Shown here: in pieces, positions 46,672 to 54,827 of the stretch
How the letters are laid out: each line of letters opens with the position of its first letter
Numbering within the stretch: position 1 is the first letter of the stretch
Assembly (NCBI GenBank): GCA_944322755.1
Contig: CALUPY010000001.1
Span: 1-64,000 of the forward strand
Direction: 5' to 3'
From: Candidatus Gastranaerophilales bacterium
GTDB lineage: Bacteria > Cyanobacteriota > Vampirovibrionia > Gastranaerophilales > Gastranaerophilaceae
Length of the DNA: 64,000 nt
Position numbers and translations under genes: made by a program
Notes under the pieces: model-generated
The model's input: only the letters and a program-made list of their open reading frames with translations
Told to the model about the DNA's origin: nothing
Databases searched by the model: none

Positions 46672-48045
46672 ATGGGAGATAGTGTTAAAGGGTTAAGACG
46701 ATTGACATCTGCGCAGCTTCTGAACTTTTGTCTAGGATTTTTTGGGCTTCAATTTGCCTGGCAGATGAGAATAATTTTGTCAGGGCCTGTTACGGAAGAA
46801 CTTGGAGCGTCTCCTTTTATCTTCGGACTAATTTGGCTGGCAGGACCGGTCACAGGTATGGTTGTCCAGCCGATAATAGGCGCAATGAGTGACCATACAT
46901 ATACAAAATTTGGAAGAAGAAGACCTTACCTTATACTCGGAGCAGTGCTTGCAGCTATTGCACTGTGGGCATTTCCGAATTCAGAACCTATTGCAAACTT
47001 TATCGCTGACAAGCTACATATTCCAATGCCTGCCATTGCAGGACTGCTTGTCGCAGCCGTAATGATTTGGATTATAGATGCTTGTGTAAATGCAGCACAA
47101 GGACCGTACAGAGCACTCATACCAGACAATATCGTTCCTGAACAGCATGCTATTGCTAACTCTTATCTGAGTTTTGCAATCGGTTTGGGCTCAGTCATTG
47201 CAGCCGGTACAGCACCGTTTTTAAACTGGGCATTTGATTATCAAATGTCAGTAAATGCACAGTTCGTAATGGCGGCTTTAGCTTTCTTGCTCGGAATGCT
47301 TTGGACATGTGTAACTTTCACAGAATCACCTGTTGAAAAAACAGAACAGGAAAAGGGGCAGGAGAAATCATTCATAGAAAATTTCAAAGAATTTTTTGCC
47401 TCTTCACCGGAAGTATTCAAAATTTGTCTTGTTCAATTTTTTACCTGGATTGGTGTAATGAGTATGTTCATATTTTTTACACAATTCTCTGTTCACACAG
47501 TATACGCCGTACCAGATTTAACGAATGTTCCTGATGAAATACAGACTTATTACGATTCTACTATTGCTATTGCTACGAATTTTTCATCAATTTGTTTTGC
47601 AATATTTAATCTGGTTTGCTTTATGGTTTCTTTGCCTATTGGTATATTATCTACAAAATTTGGAAATAAAAAAGTACATATGACGGCTCTTGCCATAATG
47701 GCGGTATCCTACCTTATGATGGTATTTACTAACAATCCTAAACTTATTATGTTATTTATGGCACTTGCAGGTATTGGCTGGGCTAGTATACTTGCTCTGC
47801 CATTTGCAATGCTTACCGATTATATCAAAAAGGGCTCAGAAGGCTCAGTAATGGGTATTTTTAATATATTTATTGCTGGACCACAGGTGCTTGTTTGCAC
47901 ATTACTTGCTTGGTTTATTTCAAAATGCATTATTGATTCACCGGAAGGATTAAATTATCACTGGGAATATGCATTTTTGGTAGGTGCAATTGTGCTAATT
48001 CTATCTGTAATCGTGACTAATTCTATCAAAGAAAAGCAACATTAG
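46672..48045 (+). CDS. MFS sugar transporter (SLC45/sucrose-maltose type)
   Basis: The 457-residue membrane protein has about 12 hydrophobic helices and the family motif SDHTYTKFGRRRPYLILG after the third, typical of the sucrose/maltose:proton symporters and SLC45 proteins. A hydrophilic loop between helices 6 and 7 (EKTEQEKGQEKSF) is as expected. It would import a disaccharide by proton symport, feeding glycolysis and possibly glycogen (the GH57 gene). The substrate is inferred from family only. No regulator is adjacent. Confidence 0.88.
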   Translation: MGDSVKGLRRLTSAQLLNFCLGFFGLQFAWQMRIILSGPVTEELGASPFIFGLIWLAGPVTGMVVQPIIGAMSDHTYTKFGRRRPYLILGAVLAAIALWAFPNSEPIANFIADKLHIPMPAIAGLLVAAVMIWIIDACVNAAQGPYRALIPDNIVPEQHAIANSYLSFAIGLGSVIAAGTAPFLNWAFDYQMSVNAQFVMAALAFLLGMLWTCVTFTESPVEKTEQEKGQEKSFIENFKEFFASSPEVFKICLVQFFTWIGVMSMFIFFTQFSVHTVYAVPDLTNVPDEIQTYYDSTIAIATNFSSICFAIFNLVCFMVSLPIGILSTKFGNKKVHMTALAIMAVSYLMMVFTNNPKLIMLFMALAGIGWASILALPFAMLTDYIKKGSEGSVMGIFNIFIAGPQVLVCTLLAWFISKCIIDSPEGLNYHWEYAFLVGAIVLILSVIVTNSIKEKQH

Positions 48046-48055
48046 TTTTTAAGAT

Positions 48056-48274
48056 TTAATATTTATTTTTTTTGATGAATATTTCTTGCGCAATAATATG
48101 GTAATGCATCTGTACATAATTGTTTAATATATTAGTTGAAATCTTGCGGTAATTAGATACAATTTTTTGCTCAATAGGCACATTTACTAAATTTTCTATC
48201 TTATTAATTTTTTGTATACAGTTTTTTATCAATAACAGAAAATATCTACATGCCGCCTTTTCTGTTTTCATCAT
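48056..48274 (-). CDS. Small basic protein, unknown
   Basis: The 72-residue product, with GGAGAG just before an ATGATG, is Lys/Asn/Ile-rich (KNCIQKINKIENLVN) and helical. It lies 32 bases downstream of another small gene on the same strand. No family recognised. Such AT-rich small genes could be noise; the ribosome binding site is the main support. Confidence 0.4.
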   Translation of the reverse strand: MMKTEKAACRYFLLLIKNCIQKINKIENLVNVPIEQKIVSNYRKISTNILNNYVQMHYHIIAQEIFIKKNKY

Positions 48275-48306
48275 TCTCTCCGGTTTTTCCGATTTTGCAA
48301 AATAAA

Positions 48307-48660
48307 CTATCGGATTTTATAATTAGAGTTTATTACATAATTTTGTATGTTATCAAAATCAAATTTTTCTTTTGTTTTATCAGAATTATCTGCAGTTTTC
48401 AGAATAAGAGAGTTAATAAAATCCTGAATTTTTGTTATCTCATCTGATGTATAATCATGCTCAAGCGAACGAAGAATAGATTTTGCAGGATTACTGAAAT
48501 AGTAGTCTGAAATATTTGCATAAATTTTATGAGAATATAGTGCAGTAGAAATCGGTTGAAAATCTTCTTTAGATTTGTGATGACTAAACATCTCAGCCAA
48601 TTTTTTGTAATTAAACTTAGCTATTTTAAATAGCTTAAATACAGAATTTGTTGTTTTCAT
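48307..48660 (-). CDS. Small protein of unknown function
   Basis: This 117-residue soluble protein begins MKTTNSVFKLFKIAKFNYKKL, then is mostly helical with a serine- and tyrosine-rich middle (SKEDFQPISTALYSHKIYANISDYYF). A strong AAGGAGAA site precedes the ATG, so it is likely translated. No transmembrane part or known domain was identified. It is followed by the 72-residue gene, and the two probably form an operon. Confidence 0.6.
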   Translation of the reverse strand: MKTTNSVFKLFKIAKFNYKKLAEMFSHHKSKEDFQPISTALYSHKIYANISDYYFSNPAKSILRSLEHDYTSDEITKIQDFINSLILKTADNSDKTKEKFDFDNIQNYVINSNYKIR

Positions 48661-48821
48661 AATTTTCTCCTTCTCTTTTCTTTTTAGGATGCGTAAAGTT
48701 TTAATATTTATTAATACACTTGTAATACTTTATTAAGAATTTGTATATTACCGGAGTGGATATTTGTTAAATTATGTAACACACATGTTTATTCACTTGT
48801 ATTATTAAACATTAGAAATGT

Positions 48822-48843
48822 ATATTGCCCGACTGGGCAATAT
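48822..48843. repeat. Stem-loop ATATTGCCC/GGGCAATAT
   Basis: A nine-base-pair stem with a GACT loop in the 280-base gap upstream of the small genes. There is no adjacent T run, so it is more likely a regulatory structure than a terminator. The rest of the gap (48661-48940) shows no gene. Confidence 0.45.
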
Positions 48844-48940
48844 TTATAAGTGAATAGTCTTTCAATAAGCGATAAATGCAAATACAATAGGGTATTTTAT
48901 CTCGCTTTAGTGATTGTTTGAACATTATCCTTCTGTCTAT

Positions 48941-49429
48941 CTAAACATTTATTTCTGTTATTTTAAAAATGGGAATAAAAAAATTATTATATTCAGACAG
49001 TACAGTATCTGAAAGTTCAGAAAACAAAACAATAAAATCAGCTTTTTCTCTCAGTGCTTTTTCCATATCATCTTTTGTGTACACAAAAAAACCAGCAATA
49101 GATTGTTCACCCAGCAGATGCCTTGCTGAATTAATATCTATATCGCCAGGTTCAAGACTAATACCATCAGCCTGCAAAATATGACCTATATCAGCACGAC
49201 TACGCACAATAAATAAAGCATTATATATTGAACAAAGCTCACGGAGCTTTTTGCCATACTTGACCAGCTTAGATGCATTTGAGTTTGTTGTTTTTAATTC
49301 CATTATATCTGCACCTTTTTCTAATTCTTGTGCGGCAGTATTGAGAAAGTTATCCTCTGAATCAAAGTCATCAGGATCTACAATCCGATATATTTTTCTC
49401 TGTCTTAATATATAATCTTTTAACTGCAT
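48941..49429 (-). CDS. Truncated ThiE/TenI-like protein
   Basis: The 162-residue protein aligns by eye to the first two-thirds of the thiamine-phosphate synthase/TenI barrel: KGADIMELKTTN, FIVRSRADIGHILQADGISLEPGDI and SARHLLGEQSIAGFFVYTKDDMEKAL. The C-terminal phosphate-binding GxxxPTxTK and AIGGI segments are absent, and the pyrophosphate-binding Arg/Lys near the start is not conserved. It is probably not a working ThiE. Start support is poor: no ribosome binding site. Confidence 0.6.
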   Translation of the reverse strand: MQLKDYILRQRKIYRIVDPDDFDSEDNFLNTAAQELEKGADIMELKTTNSNASKLVKYGKKLRELCSIYNALFIVRSRADIGHILQADGISLEPGDIDINSARHLLGEQSIAGFFVYTKDDMEKALREKADFIVLFSELSDTVLSEYNNFFIPIFKITEINV

Positions 49430-49487
49430 AAATATATAATATTTTATTAATACTAAAATAATAAATCAATGATAAAATGCATGCAAA

Positions 49488-49527
49488 AAGAAACGTTCTG
49501 CATCAATACAGAACGTTTCTTCTTTTT
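49488..49527. terminator. Strong hairpin terminator after the ferritin/DUF2769 pair
   Basis: AAGAAACGTTCTG (49488-49500) pairs perfectly with CAGAACGTTTCTT (49509-49521), flanked by A-rich and T-rich sequence. It ends the minus-strand DUF2769 operon. Confidence 0.85.
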
Positions 49528-49809
49528 TTAGTATGTTCCACCATCATACAGGCAGTAACTCTGGTTTTCAAGATCATACTTTTCATGAACCTCGCATTCA
49601 GAGCACAGACATCCTTTATCTTCATCTATACATCTGCTTGTACTATATGCACAAAACATTCCTTCGAGATCATCTATCTTTTCAATACCTTTCATCATAT
49701 CAAGAATATTATGAGGCATTTCTTTTATTTTACACGTTGTTGTGTAAGACGGACAGCTCAGGCATTTGCAATGTTCAAGATTTTCTTTTGTTCTGTCAAC
49801 AATACTCAT
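49528..49809 (-). CDS. DUF2769-family Cys-rich protein
   Basis: The 93-residue protein has eight or more cysteines in a pattern matching DUF2769 (HCKCLSCPSYTTTCK, then FCAYSTSRC, then GCLCSECEVHEKYDL, then SYCLYDG). The family is small, anaerobe-associated and of unknown role; cysteine spacing suggests metal or Fe-S binding. AAGGAG precedes the ATG. It starts ten bases after the ferritin-like gene's stop, implying a shared role in iron or oxygen handling. Confidence 0.8.
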   Translation of the reverse strand: MSIVDRTKENLEHCKCLSCPSYTTTCKIKEMPHNILDMMKGIEKIDDLEGMFCAYSTSRCIDEDKGCLCSECEVHEKYDLENQSYCLYDGGTY

Positions 49810-49819
49810 TTTTTTCTCC

Positions 49820-50122
49820 TTATTTAATTTCTTTCATTATTTCTTCGACTTCTTTTGCTCCTTCAGCATAATGTTTGGCTTCATCCGGCTCCAGAGTAAC
49901 AAGAAGCTTCATCAATTCTCCTGCATGTACTCTTTCTTCATCGGCAATATCTTTTAAAACTGCTTTTACCAATTCATTATTCGTACATTCTATAACTTCG
50001 TGATAAAACTGTATTGCCTCGTATTCTGCCGCTATATTGAACCTAATAGAACGTACAATTTCTTCATGAGTCAAGGTTCTTTCCGTTTTTAAAATATTGT
50101 AAGGTGTTCCAAATTTAGGCAT
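49820..50122 (-). CDS. Small ferritin-like/rubrerythrin-type protein
   Basis: The 100-residue protein, read from ATG 50122 because GAGAGGAG lies just upstream (the frame is open to 50167), has a two-helix ferritin-like motif: FNIAAEYEAIQFYHEVIE and IADEERVHAGELMKLL, giving the E, ExxY and DEExxH residues for a diiron site. Such one-motif proteins resemble the encapsulated ferritins and Pyrococcus encapsulin-linked domains and need to dimerise to complete the site. No encapsulin gene is in the window. Confidence 0.8.
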   Translation of the reverse strand: MPKFGTPYNILKTERTLTHEEIVRSIRFNIAAEYEAIQFYHEVIECTNNELVKAVLKDIADEERVHAGELMKLLVTLEPDEAKHYAEGAKEVEEIMKEIK

Positions 50123-50274
50123 ATTGACTCCTCTCAGGTCTATAGCACGATTTAATTTTATCAGCACTCGCCCATTTTTTTATGCGAAAACAAGGTTAAC
50201 CCAAAAGTAGTTATTTTAATTTGCATGATTTGTTTTAAGATATAATTAAAAAATAGACAAAGCAGGATTTAAAA

Positions 50275-50946
50275 ATGAACAATATCCAAATATTTTGTGA
50301 TTTTGACGGAACTGTTTCAAAAATAGACACTTTAAACAATTTTTTGCACATTTATGGAGACAAAGAATGGTTAGAGATTGAGAAACAATGGGAACAAGGA
50401 CTTATCGGCTCCAGAGAATGTCTTTCAAAACAGATGAAAGTCGTATCTGATATGTCAGAACAAAAACTGGATGAATTTCTAAACAGGGTTGAAATTGATG
50501 AACATTTCTGCAAATTTTTGAATCTTATCAGAAAAAACCATATTGATTTTTATATAGTGAGTGACGGATTTGACTATTTTATAAATAAAATACTTGAAAA
50601 CAACGGAATAAAAGACATAAAAGTTTTTGCAAATAAGTTAACATTATCTCATGGCAAGTTTATAACAGAATTTCCATATAATGAAAAAAAGTGCTCAACT
50701 TCTGCCGGTGTTTGTAAATGTGAAATTATAAAAAAATATTTTAATGCAACAAAATCACTTTTCTACATAGGTGACGGTGTTTCTGATTTTTGTGCTTCAA
50801 AAATGGCTGATTTTTTATTTGCAAAGGGAAGGTTGTTGGAGTATTGTAAAAAGGACAAATATAGCGGTAAATATCCTAACCTTATCGGTTTTTGTGATTT
50901 TAATGATATTATTTGTTATTTAAAAAAATATCTGAGAAATAATTAG
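50275..50946 (+). CDS. MtnX-like HAD phosphatase
   Basis: This HAD-superfamily phosphatase (223 residues) has motif I DFDGT (nucleophile Asp9, Asp11), motif II VSDGF, and motif III FYIGDGVSDFCASK. Overall it resembles MtnX (2-hydroxy-3-keto-5-methylthiopentenyl-1-phosphate phosphatase) and other HAD-IB enzymes such as phosphoserine phosphatase. A TATAAT at 50241 precedes it. It leads a five-gene plus-strand run, 15 bases before the aminotransferase. The substrate is unknown. Confidence 0.85.
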   Translation: MNNIQIFCDFDGTVSKIDTLNNFLHIYGDKEWLEIEKQWEQGLIGSRECLSKQMKVVSDMSEQKLDEFLNRVEIDEHFCKFLNLIRKNHIDFYIVSDGFDYFINKILENNGIKDIKVFANKLTLSHGKFITEFPYNEKKCSTSAGVCKCEIIKKYFNATKSLFYIGDGVSDFCASKMADFLFAKGRLLEYCKKDKYSGKYPNLIGFCDFNDIICYLKKYLRNN

Positions 50947-50961
50947 TATAAGGAGAAAAAA

Positions 50962-52353
50962 ATGTCTGATACAAAAATCTTATTATCTGATAGTGAGATA
51001 AAAGCCCTGGATGCGGAATACTGTTCCTGGGGAGATACGGTTCACTATCATGATGAGCAGACTATATTCAGAAATTGCGAAGGCTCCTATATGTACGACA
51101 GCAAGGATACGCCGTATCTGGATTTACAAATGTGGTATTCAAGCTGCAACCTCGGGTACAAAAACAAAAGAATCCTTGATGCAGTCATAAACCAATACCA
51201 AACAATGCCGCAGATTTCATCAAGATTTGTATATGACTATAAAGCCCTGCTGGCAGAAAAAATAGCAAAAGCAAACTTAAAAAGATACGGAATTAAAGGA
51301 CGTGTTCAGTTTAATGTCGGAGGAGCCCAGGTCAATGAAGACATGCTGAAATTAATCAGAAATTATACTAAAAAACCGAGAATGTTTGCATTTATGGGTG
51401 GTTATCACGGTAGAACAATCGGAACAACGGCAGTAACCTCCAGTTATAGATACAGAGAACATTTTGGACATATTTCGGATACAGCACATTTCGTCCCATT
51501 TCCGTATTGTTTTAGATGTCCGTACGGAAAAAAATGCGAAAACTGTGATATGTATTGCGTAAAACAGTTTGCACGCCTTTTTGAAAGCGAATATCATGGT
51601 GTTTACGATCCAAATACAGGTGATTGTGAATTTGGCGGATTTATTGCTGAACCGATTTTAGGTACAGGAGGTTATATTGTTCCGCCAAAAAATTATTTCA
51701 AAGAACTCAAAAAAGTACTCGATGAATTTAATATACTGTTTATGGTTGATGAAGTCCAAATGGGATGTTTCAGAACAGGTAAATTATGGGCAATGGAACA
51801 TTTCGGAGTAAAACCTGATGCAATGACATTTGCAAAATCAATTACTAACGGTATGAATCCGCTTGCCGGTATGTGGGCAAAAGAAGAACTTATAAACCCG
51901 AAAGTCTTCCCTGCAGGAAGAACGCATTCAACATATGCGGCTAATCCGATAGGAACACGCGCCGGATACGAAGTTATGTCTATCTTTGAAGAACAGCAGC
52001 AAGAACTGGAATCAGAAATAGCAAGAAAAGGAGAAAAATTCCTGGACGGTTTAAAAATGCTTGAGAAAAAATATAAAAATATCGGAACGGTTAACGGACT
52101 GGGATTTGCATTAAGCATAGAGGTCACAGAAACAGATGGATTCACTCCCGCTAAAAAGCTCTGTGATGATATTATCGAAGCAGGTTTAAGAGGAAATTTA
52201 TCATACAAAGGGAAAAAATGCGGGCTTATTCTTAACAATGGAGGATATTACAAAAATATTATAACTATAGTTCCTCAATTGTACATAACTGATGAAGAAA
52301 TAGATATGGCAATTGAGCTTATTGACCAGTTGTTTTCGAGGTTTGCAAATTGA
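50962..52353 (+). CDS. Class III PLP-dependent aminotransferase
   Basis: The 463-residue fold-type I enzyme of the GABA/ornithine/diaminobutyrate aminotransferase group has the catalytic Lys292 in FAKSITNG, GGYHGRT, and MVDEVQMG with the cofactor Asp. A CFRCPYGKKCENCDMYC cluster (near residues 182-198) resembles the Cys patch found in 4-aminobutyrate aminotransferases of anaerobes. An AAGGAG site precedes the start. The stop overlaps the next gene's TTG start (TTGA), so the hydrolase is coupled. The natural amine donor is not predictable. Confidence 0.88.
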   Translation: MSDTKILLSDSEIKALDAEYCSWGDTVHYHDEQTIFRNCEGSYMYDSKDTPYLDLQMWYSSCNLGYKNKRILDAVINQYQTMPQISSRFVYDYKALLAEKIAKANLKRYGIKGRVQFNVGGAQVNEDMLKLIRNYTKKPRMFAFMGGYHGRTIGTTAVTSSYRYREHFGHISDTAHFVPFPYCFRCPYGKKCENCDMYCVKQFARLFESEYHGVYDPNTGDCEFGGFIAEPILGTGGYIVPPKNYFKELKKVLDEFNILFMVDEVQMGCFRTGKLWAMEHFGVKPDAMTFAKSITNGMNPLAGMWAKEELINPKVFPAGRTHSTYAANPIGTRAGYEVMSIFEEQQQELESEIARKGEKFLDGLKMLEKKYKNIGTVNGLGFALSIEVTETDGFTPAKKLCDDIIEAGLRGNLSYKGKKCGLILNNGGYYKNIITIVPQLYITDEEIDMAIELIDQLFSRFAN

Positions 52354-53180
52354 CAGAGAAACTGAATTTTCAACTAAAACATGAAAATTGCAAAAGAGCC
52401 GTACTGTTATTTCACGGTATGACCGGCAGTCCTTTTGAAATGAAAAAAATCGGCCGGGCACTTTTTGATGCAGACTACGATGCCTATTGCTACTGCTTGC
52501 CGGGACACGGAACAAGCCCTATAAGTATAAAAGAAGTCAAATGGGAAGACTGGTATCACGACTCTGAAAAACACTACCTTGAACTCAAAGAAAAATATGA
52601 AGAGGTGTTTCTGGGAGGTCTTTGTATGGGAGCCGTACTGGCATTATGTATTGCAATGAAACATCCCGAAGTAAAGGGTATATTGGGTCTTTCAACTACG
52701 TTATATCTCGATGGATGGACTATTCCGTGGTATAATTTTTTAATGCCGATAGGTTTACATACAATTTTAAGATACTATTATTCTTTTCCGGAAAGAGAAC
52801 CTTACGGGCTTAAAAACGAGGCTCTCAGAAAAAAAATTGCAGCACTTCAGAAAAAGAATACAGTTGCTCTTGACAACTATCCTATGAGCTGCATATACGA
52901 GCTTTTAAAAATGTCAGGACTTGCACGCAGACATATGTCTCAGGTGCATACTCCAGTACTTTTAATTCATTCAAAAGAAGATGATTTAACCAGCTCAAAA
53001 AGTGCTGACTTTGTTTATAAACACATTTCATCTGAAATTAAAGAGTATATCAAACTCGAAAACAGCTATCATCTTGTCGTAATGGATAATGAGAGAGAAT
53101 TCGTTTTTGCAAAATGCATAGGATTTTTAAATAAACTTTCGAATTACAATATTTCCCCAAAAACGGAGGTGGCTGTATGA
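52350..53180 (+). CDS. Alpha/beta hydrolase with Cys nucleophile
   Basis: The 276-residue alpha/beta hydrolase resembles the Est30/carboxylesterase group (LLFHGMTGSPFEMKKIG, CLPGHGTSP). The nucleophile elbow reads GLCMG with Cys92 where Ser is usual. The acid (Asp211 or Asp212 in SKEDDLT) and His241 are in place, so the triad would be Cys-Asp-His, as in dienelactone hydrolases. The start TTG at 52350 overlaps the aminotransferase stop and has a GAGG site. The stop overlaps the next gene (ATGA). Confidence 0.82.
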   Translation: MTEKLNFQLKHENCKRAVLLFHGMTGSPFEMKKIGRALFDADYDAYCYCLPGHGTSPISIKEVKWEDWYHDSEKHYLELKEKYEEVFLGGLCMGAVLALCIAMKHPEVKGILGLSTTLYLDGWTIPWYNFLMPIGLHTILRYYYSFPEREPYGLKNEALRKKIAALQKKNTVALDNYPMSCIYELLKMSGLARRHMSQVHTPVLLIHSKEDDLTSSKSADFVYKHISSEIKEYIKLENSYHLVVMDNEREFVFAKCIGFLNKLSNYNISPKTEVAV

Positions 53181-53551
53181 TTGAATTTATAAAACATATT
53201 GGAACTTATCCAACCTCTTTGTTAACTGTCATTTTTTCTAATATATTCTTAATAATTGGTTTCAGTATAGGTAAATTTGCTCTGGCAAAGTGGGAAAATG
53301 CAGTGAAATTTTTTGCAGTATTCTCTGTTATTATGTCATTTTTAATTGCTGTTTATTTTATAGGGATTATCTGGTTTTTAATACACAGCCTTACCACTGG
53401 TAACAGTCTGCAAGGCGCTGTCTTTTTAATATTTTTATTTCTTCCATTTATTATCGGCTACTTTGCTTCATATAAAAAAATTCAGATGTATTCAGATATT
53501 CAGATTTTGACACTGGTAATCAGTCTTGTGGTTGCTATGTCCTTTATGTAA
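53177..53551 (+). CDS. Small four-helix membrane protein
   Basis: This 124-residue protein has about four transmembrane segments (LLTVIFSNIFLIIGFSIG, FFAVFSVIMSFLIAVYFIGII, GAVFLIFLFLPFIIGYF, ILTLVISLVVAMSFM) and almost no soluble domain. Its ATG lies in the hydrolase stop (ATGA). No family recognised; a transporter accessory or membrane anchor for the cluster product is possible. Confidence 0.7.
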   Translation: MIEFIKHIGTYPTSLLTVIFSNIFLIIGFSIGKFALAKWENAVKFFAVFSVIMSFLIAVYFIGIIWFLIHSLTTGNSLQGAVFLIFLFLPFIIGYFASYKKIQMYSDIQILTLVISLVVAMSFM

Positions 53552-53579
53552 ACAAAATTTATAAAGAAAGGTCATCATT

Positions 53580-54155
53580 ATGAAAAAAGTTATTTTACTA
53601 AATGGAAGCCCCAGAGTAAACGGAAATACAAACTATTTGCTTGAGGAATGCAAAAAATCAATCGAAGAAAACGGAGTCGACGCGGAAATCGTCCAGCTTG
53701 CCGGAAAAAACGTCCACTCCTGTATCGAATGTCTGAAATGTGCTGAATTAAAACGCTGCGTGTTCAATGATGACGGTATTAATGATATTATTGAAAAACT
53801 AAAAACAGCAGACGGTTTTATCATTGGCGCCCCTGTATACTACGGTACAGCAAGAGGCGACATCATGTCTGCAATTCAAAGAATAGGCTATGTTTCTGCA
53901 AGAAGCGGCTTAAATTACCTTCAACACAAGGTCGGCGGCCCAATAACAGTCGGCAGACGAGGAGGACACACTGCAACCATTCAGGAAATGCTTATGTTCT
54001 ATTTTATAAATGAAATGATTGTCCCGGGTTCAAATTACTGGAATATAGCCTTCGGCAGAGAAATAGGCGCAGTTCAGGAAGATAAAGAAGGCATTGAAAC
54101 AATAAAGCGTTTCGGCAGAAATGTTGCACAGCTTATTAACAAACTAAAAGACTAG
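53580..54155 (+). CDS. Iron-sulfur flavoprotein / NADPH-FMN reductase family
   Basis: This 191-residue flavodoxin-like protein has the FMN phosphate loop LNGSPRVNGNTNYLL and a Cys cluster CIECLKCAELKRC (near residues 48-60) that would bind an Fe-S cluster, as in the Isf family. GAPVYYGTARG supports the flavin site. It presumably transfers electrons from a low-potential donor. A GAAAGG ribosome binding site precedes the ATG. It is the last of the five plus-strand genes. Confidence 0.88.
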   Translation: MKKVILLNGSPRVNGNTNYLLEECKKSIEENGVDAEIVQLAGKNVHSCIECLKCAELKRCVFNDDGINDIIEKLKTADGFIIGAPVYYGTARGDIMSAIQRIGYVSARSGLNYLQHKVGGPITVGRRGGHTATIQEMLMFYFINEMIVPGSNYWNIAFGREIGAVQEDKEGIETIKRFGRNVAQLINKLKD

Positions 54156-54827
54156 CTATCTTATATTAAAAAATTTGTGAACCTGCCCGATTAATCTTGT
54201 ATCTTTATATCGAGCAGTAAATTTTTTCATTGTTTCTTCAATAAAATCTGGCGGCACAGCAATATTATTACCTTCCATTCTCGGCTGTAAAATGAGGGGC
54301 ATTTCATACTTTTGAGCAAGTCTTACGCTCTCATTAATCTCAAAATCCCTTATATCAGTGTCAAAAACTATTTTGGCAAAAATTTCTTTACGATATTTAA
54401 CAACCGTTTCAATAAATTTTTCATGCTGCAGAAAAATATCACCAATTTTAGAAGAAGAATCGAGTTTTATATCCATTGATATAATATCAATATTGTGAAT
54501 AACCTCTTCAAGTGCATGCGCCATAGTTCCATTCGTTTCCAGATAAACTTTGCAGCCGGTCAGAGGCAAAAATTCTTTCAAAAATTCAAAATGAATAAGA
54601 GGTTCACCGCCTGTTAGACTAATACTGTGTATTGTCTTTAAATCATATGTTTTTACTTTTTTTATAAGTTCGTCTGTTGTATAAATTGTACCGGTTTTAA
54701 ATTCTGTGTCGCAGTATGCACAGTTTATATTACACCCGCAAAATCTTATAAATAGCTGTCTATACCCGATATAGGGGCCTTCTCCCTGTATAGAGTCAAA
54801 TATTTCATTAATTTGGGCTGTTTTCAT
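54156..54827 (-). CDS. queE: QueE, 7-carboxy-7-deazaguanine synthase
   Basis: QueE is a radical SAM enzyme making the deazaguanine core of queuosine. The 223-residue protein has the iron-sulfur CxxxCxxC motif at Cys32, Cys36 and Cys39, the SIQGEGPYIG N-terminus and SLTGGEPL. Other queuosine genes are not in the window. It overlaps the DnaJ gene's stop by four bases (ATGA), so the two are cotranscribed. Confidence 0.95.
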   Translation of the reverse strand: MKTAQINEIFDSIQGEGPYIGYRQLFIRFCGCNINCAYCDTEFKTGTIYTTDELIKKVKTYDLKTIHSISLTGGEPLIHFEFLKEFLPLTGCKVYLETNGTMAHALEEVIHNIDIISMDIKLDSSSKIGDIFLQHEKFIETVVKYRKEIFAKIVFDTDIRDFEINESVRLAQKYEMPLILQPRMEGNNIAVPPDFIEETMKKFTARYKDTRLIGQVHKFFNIR

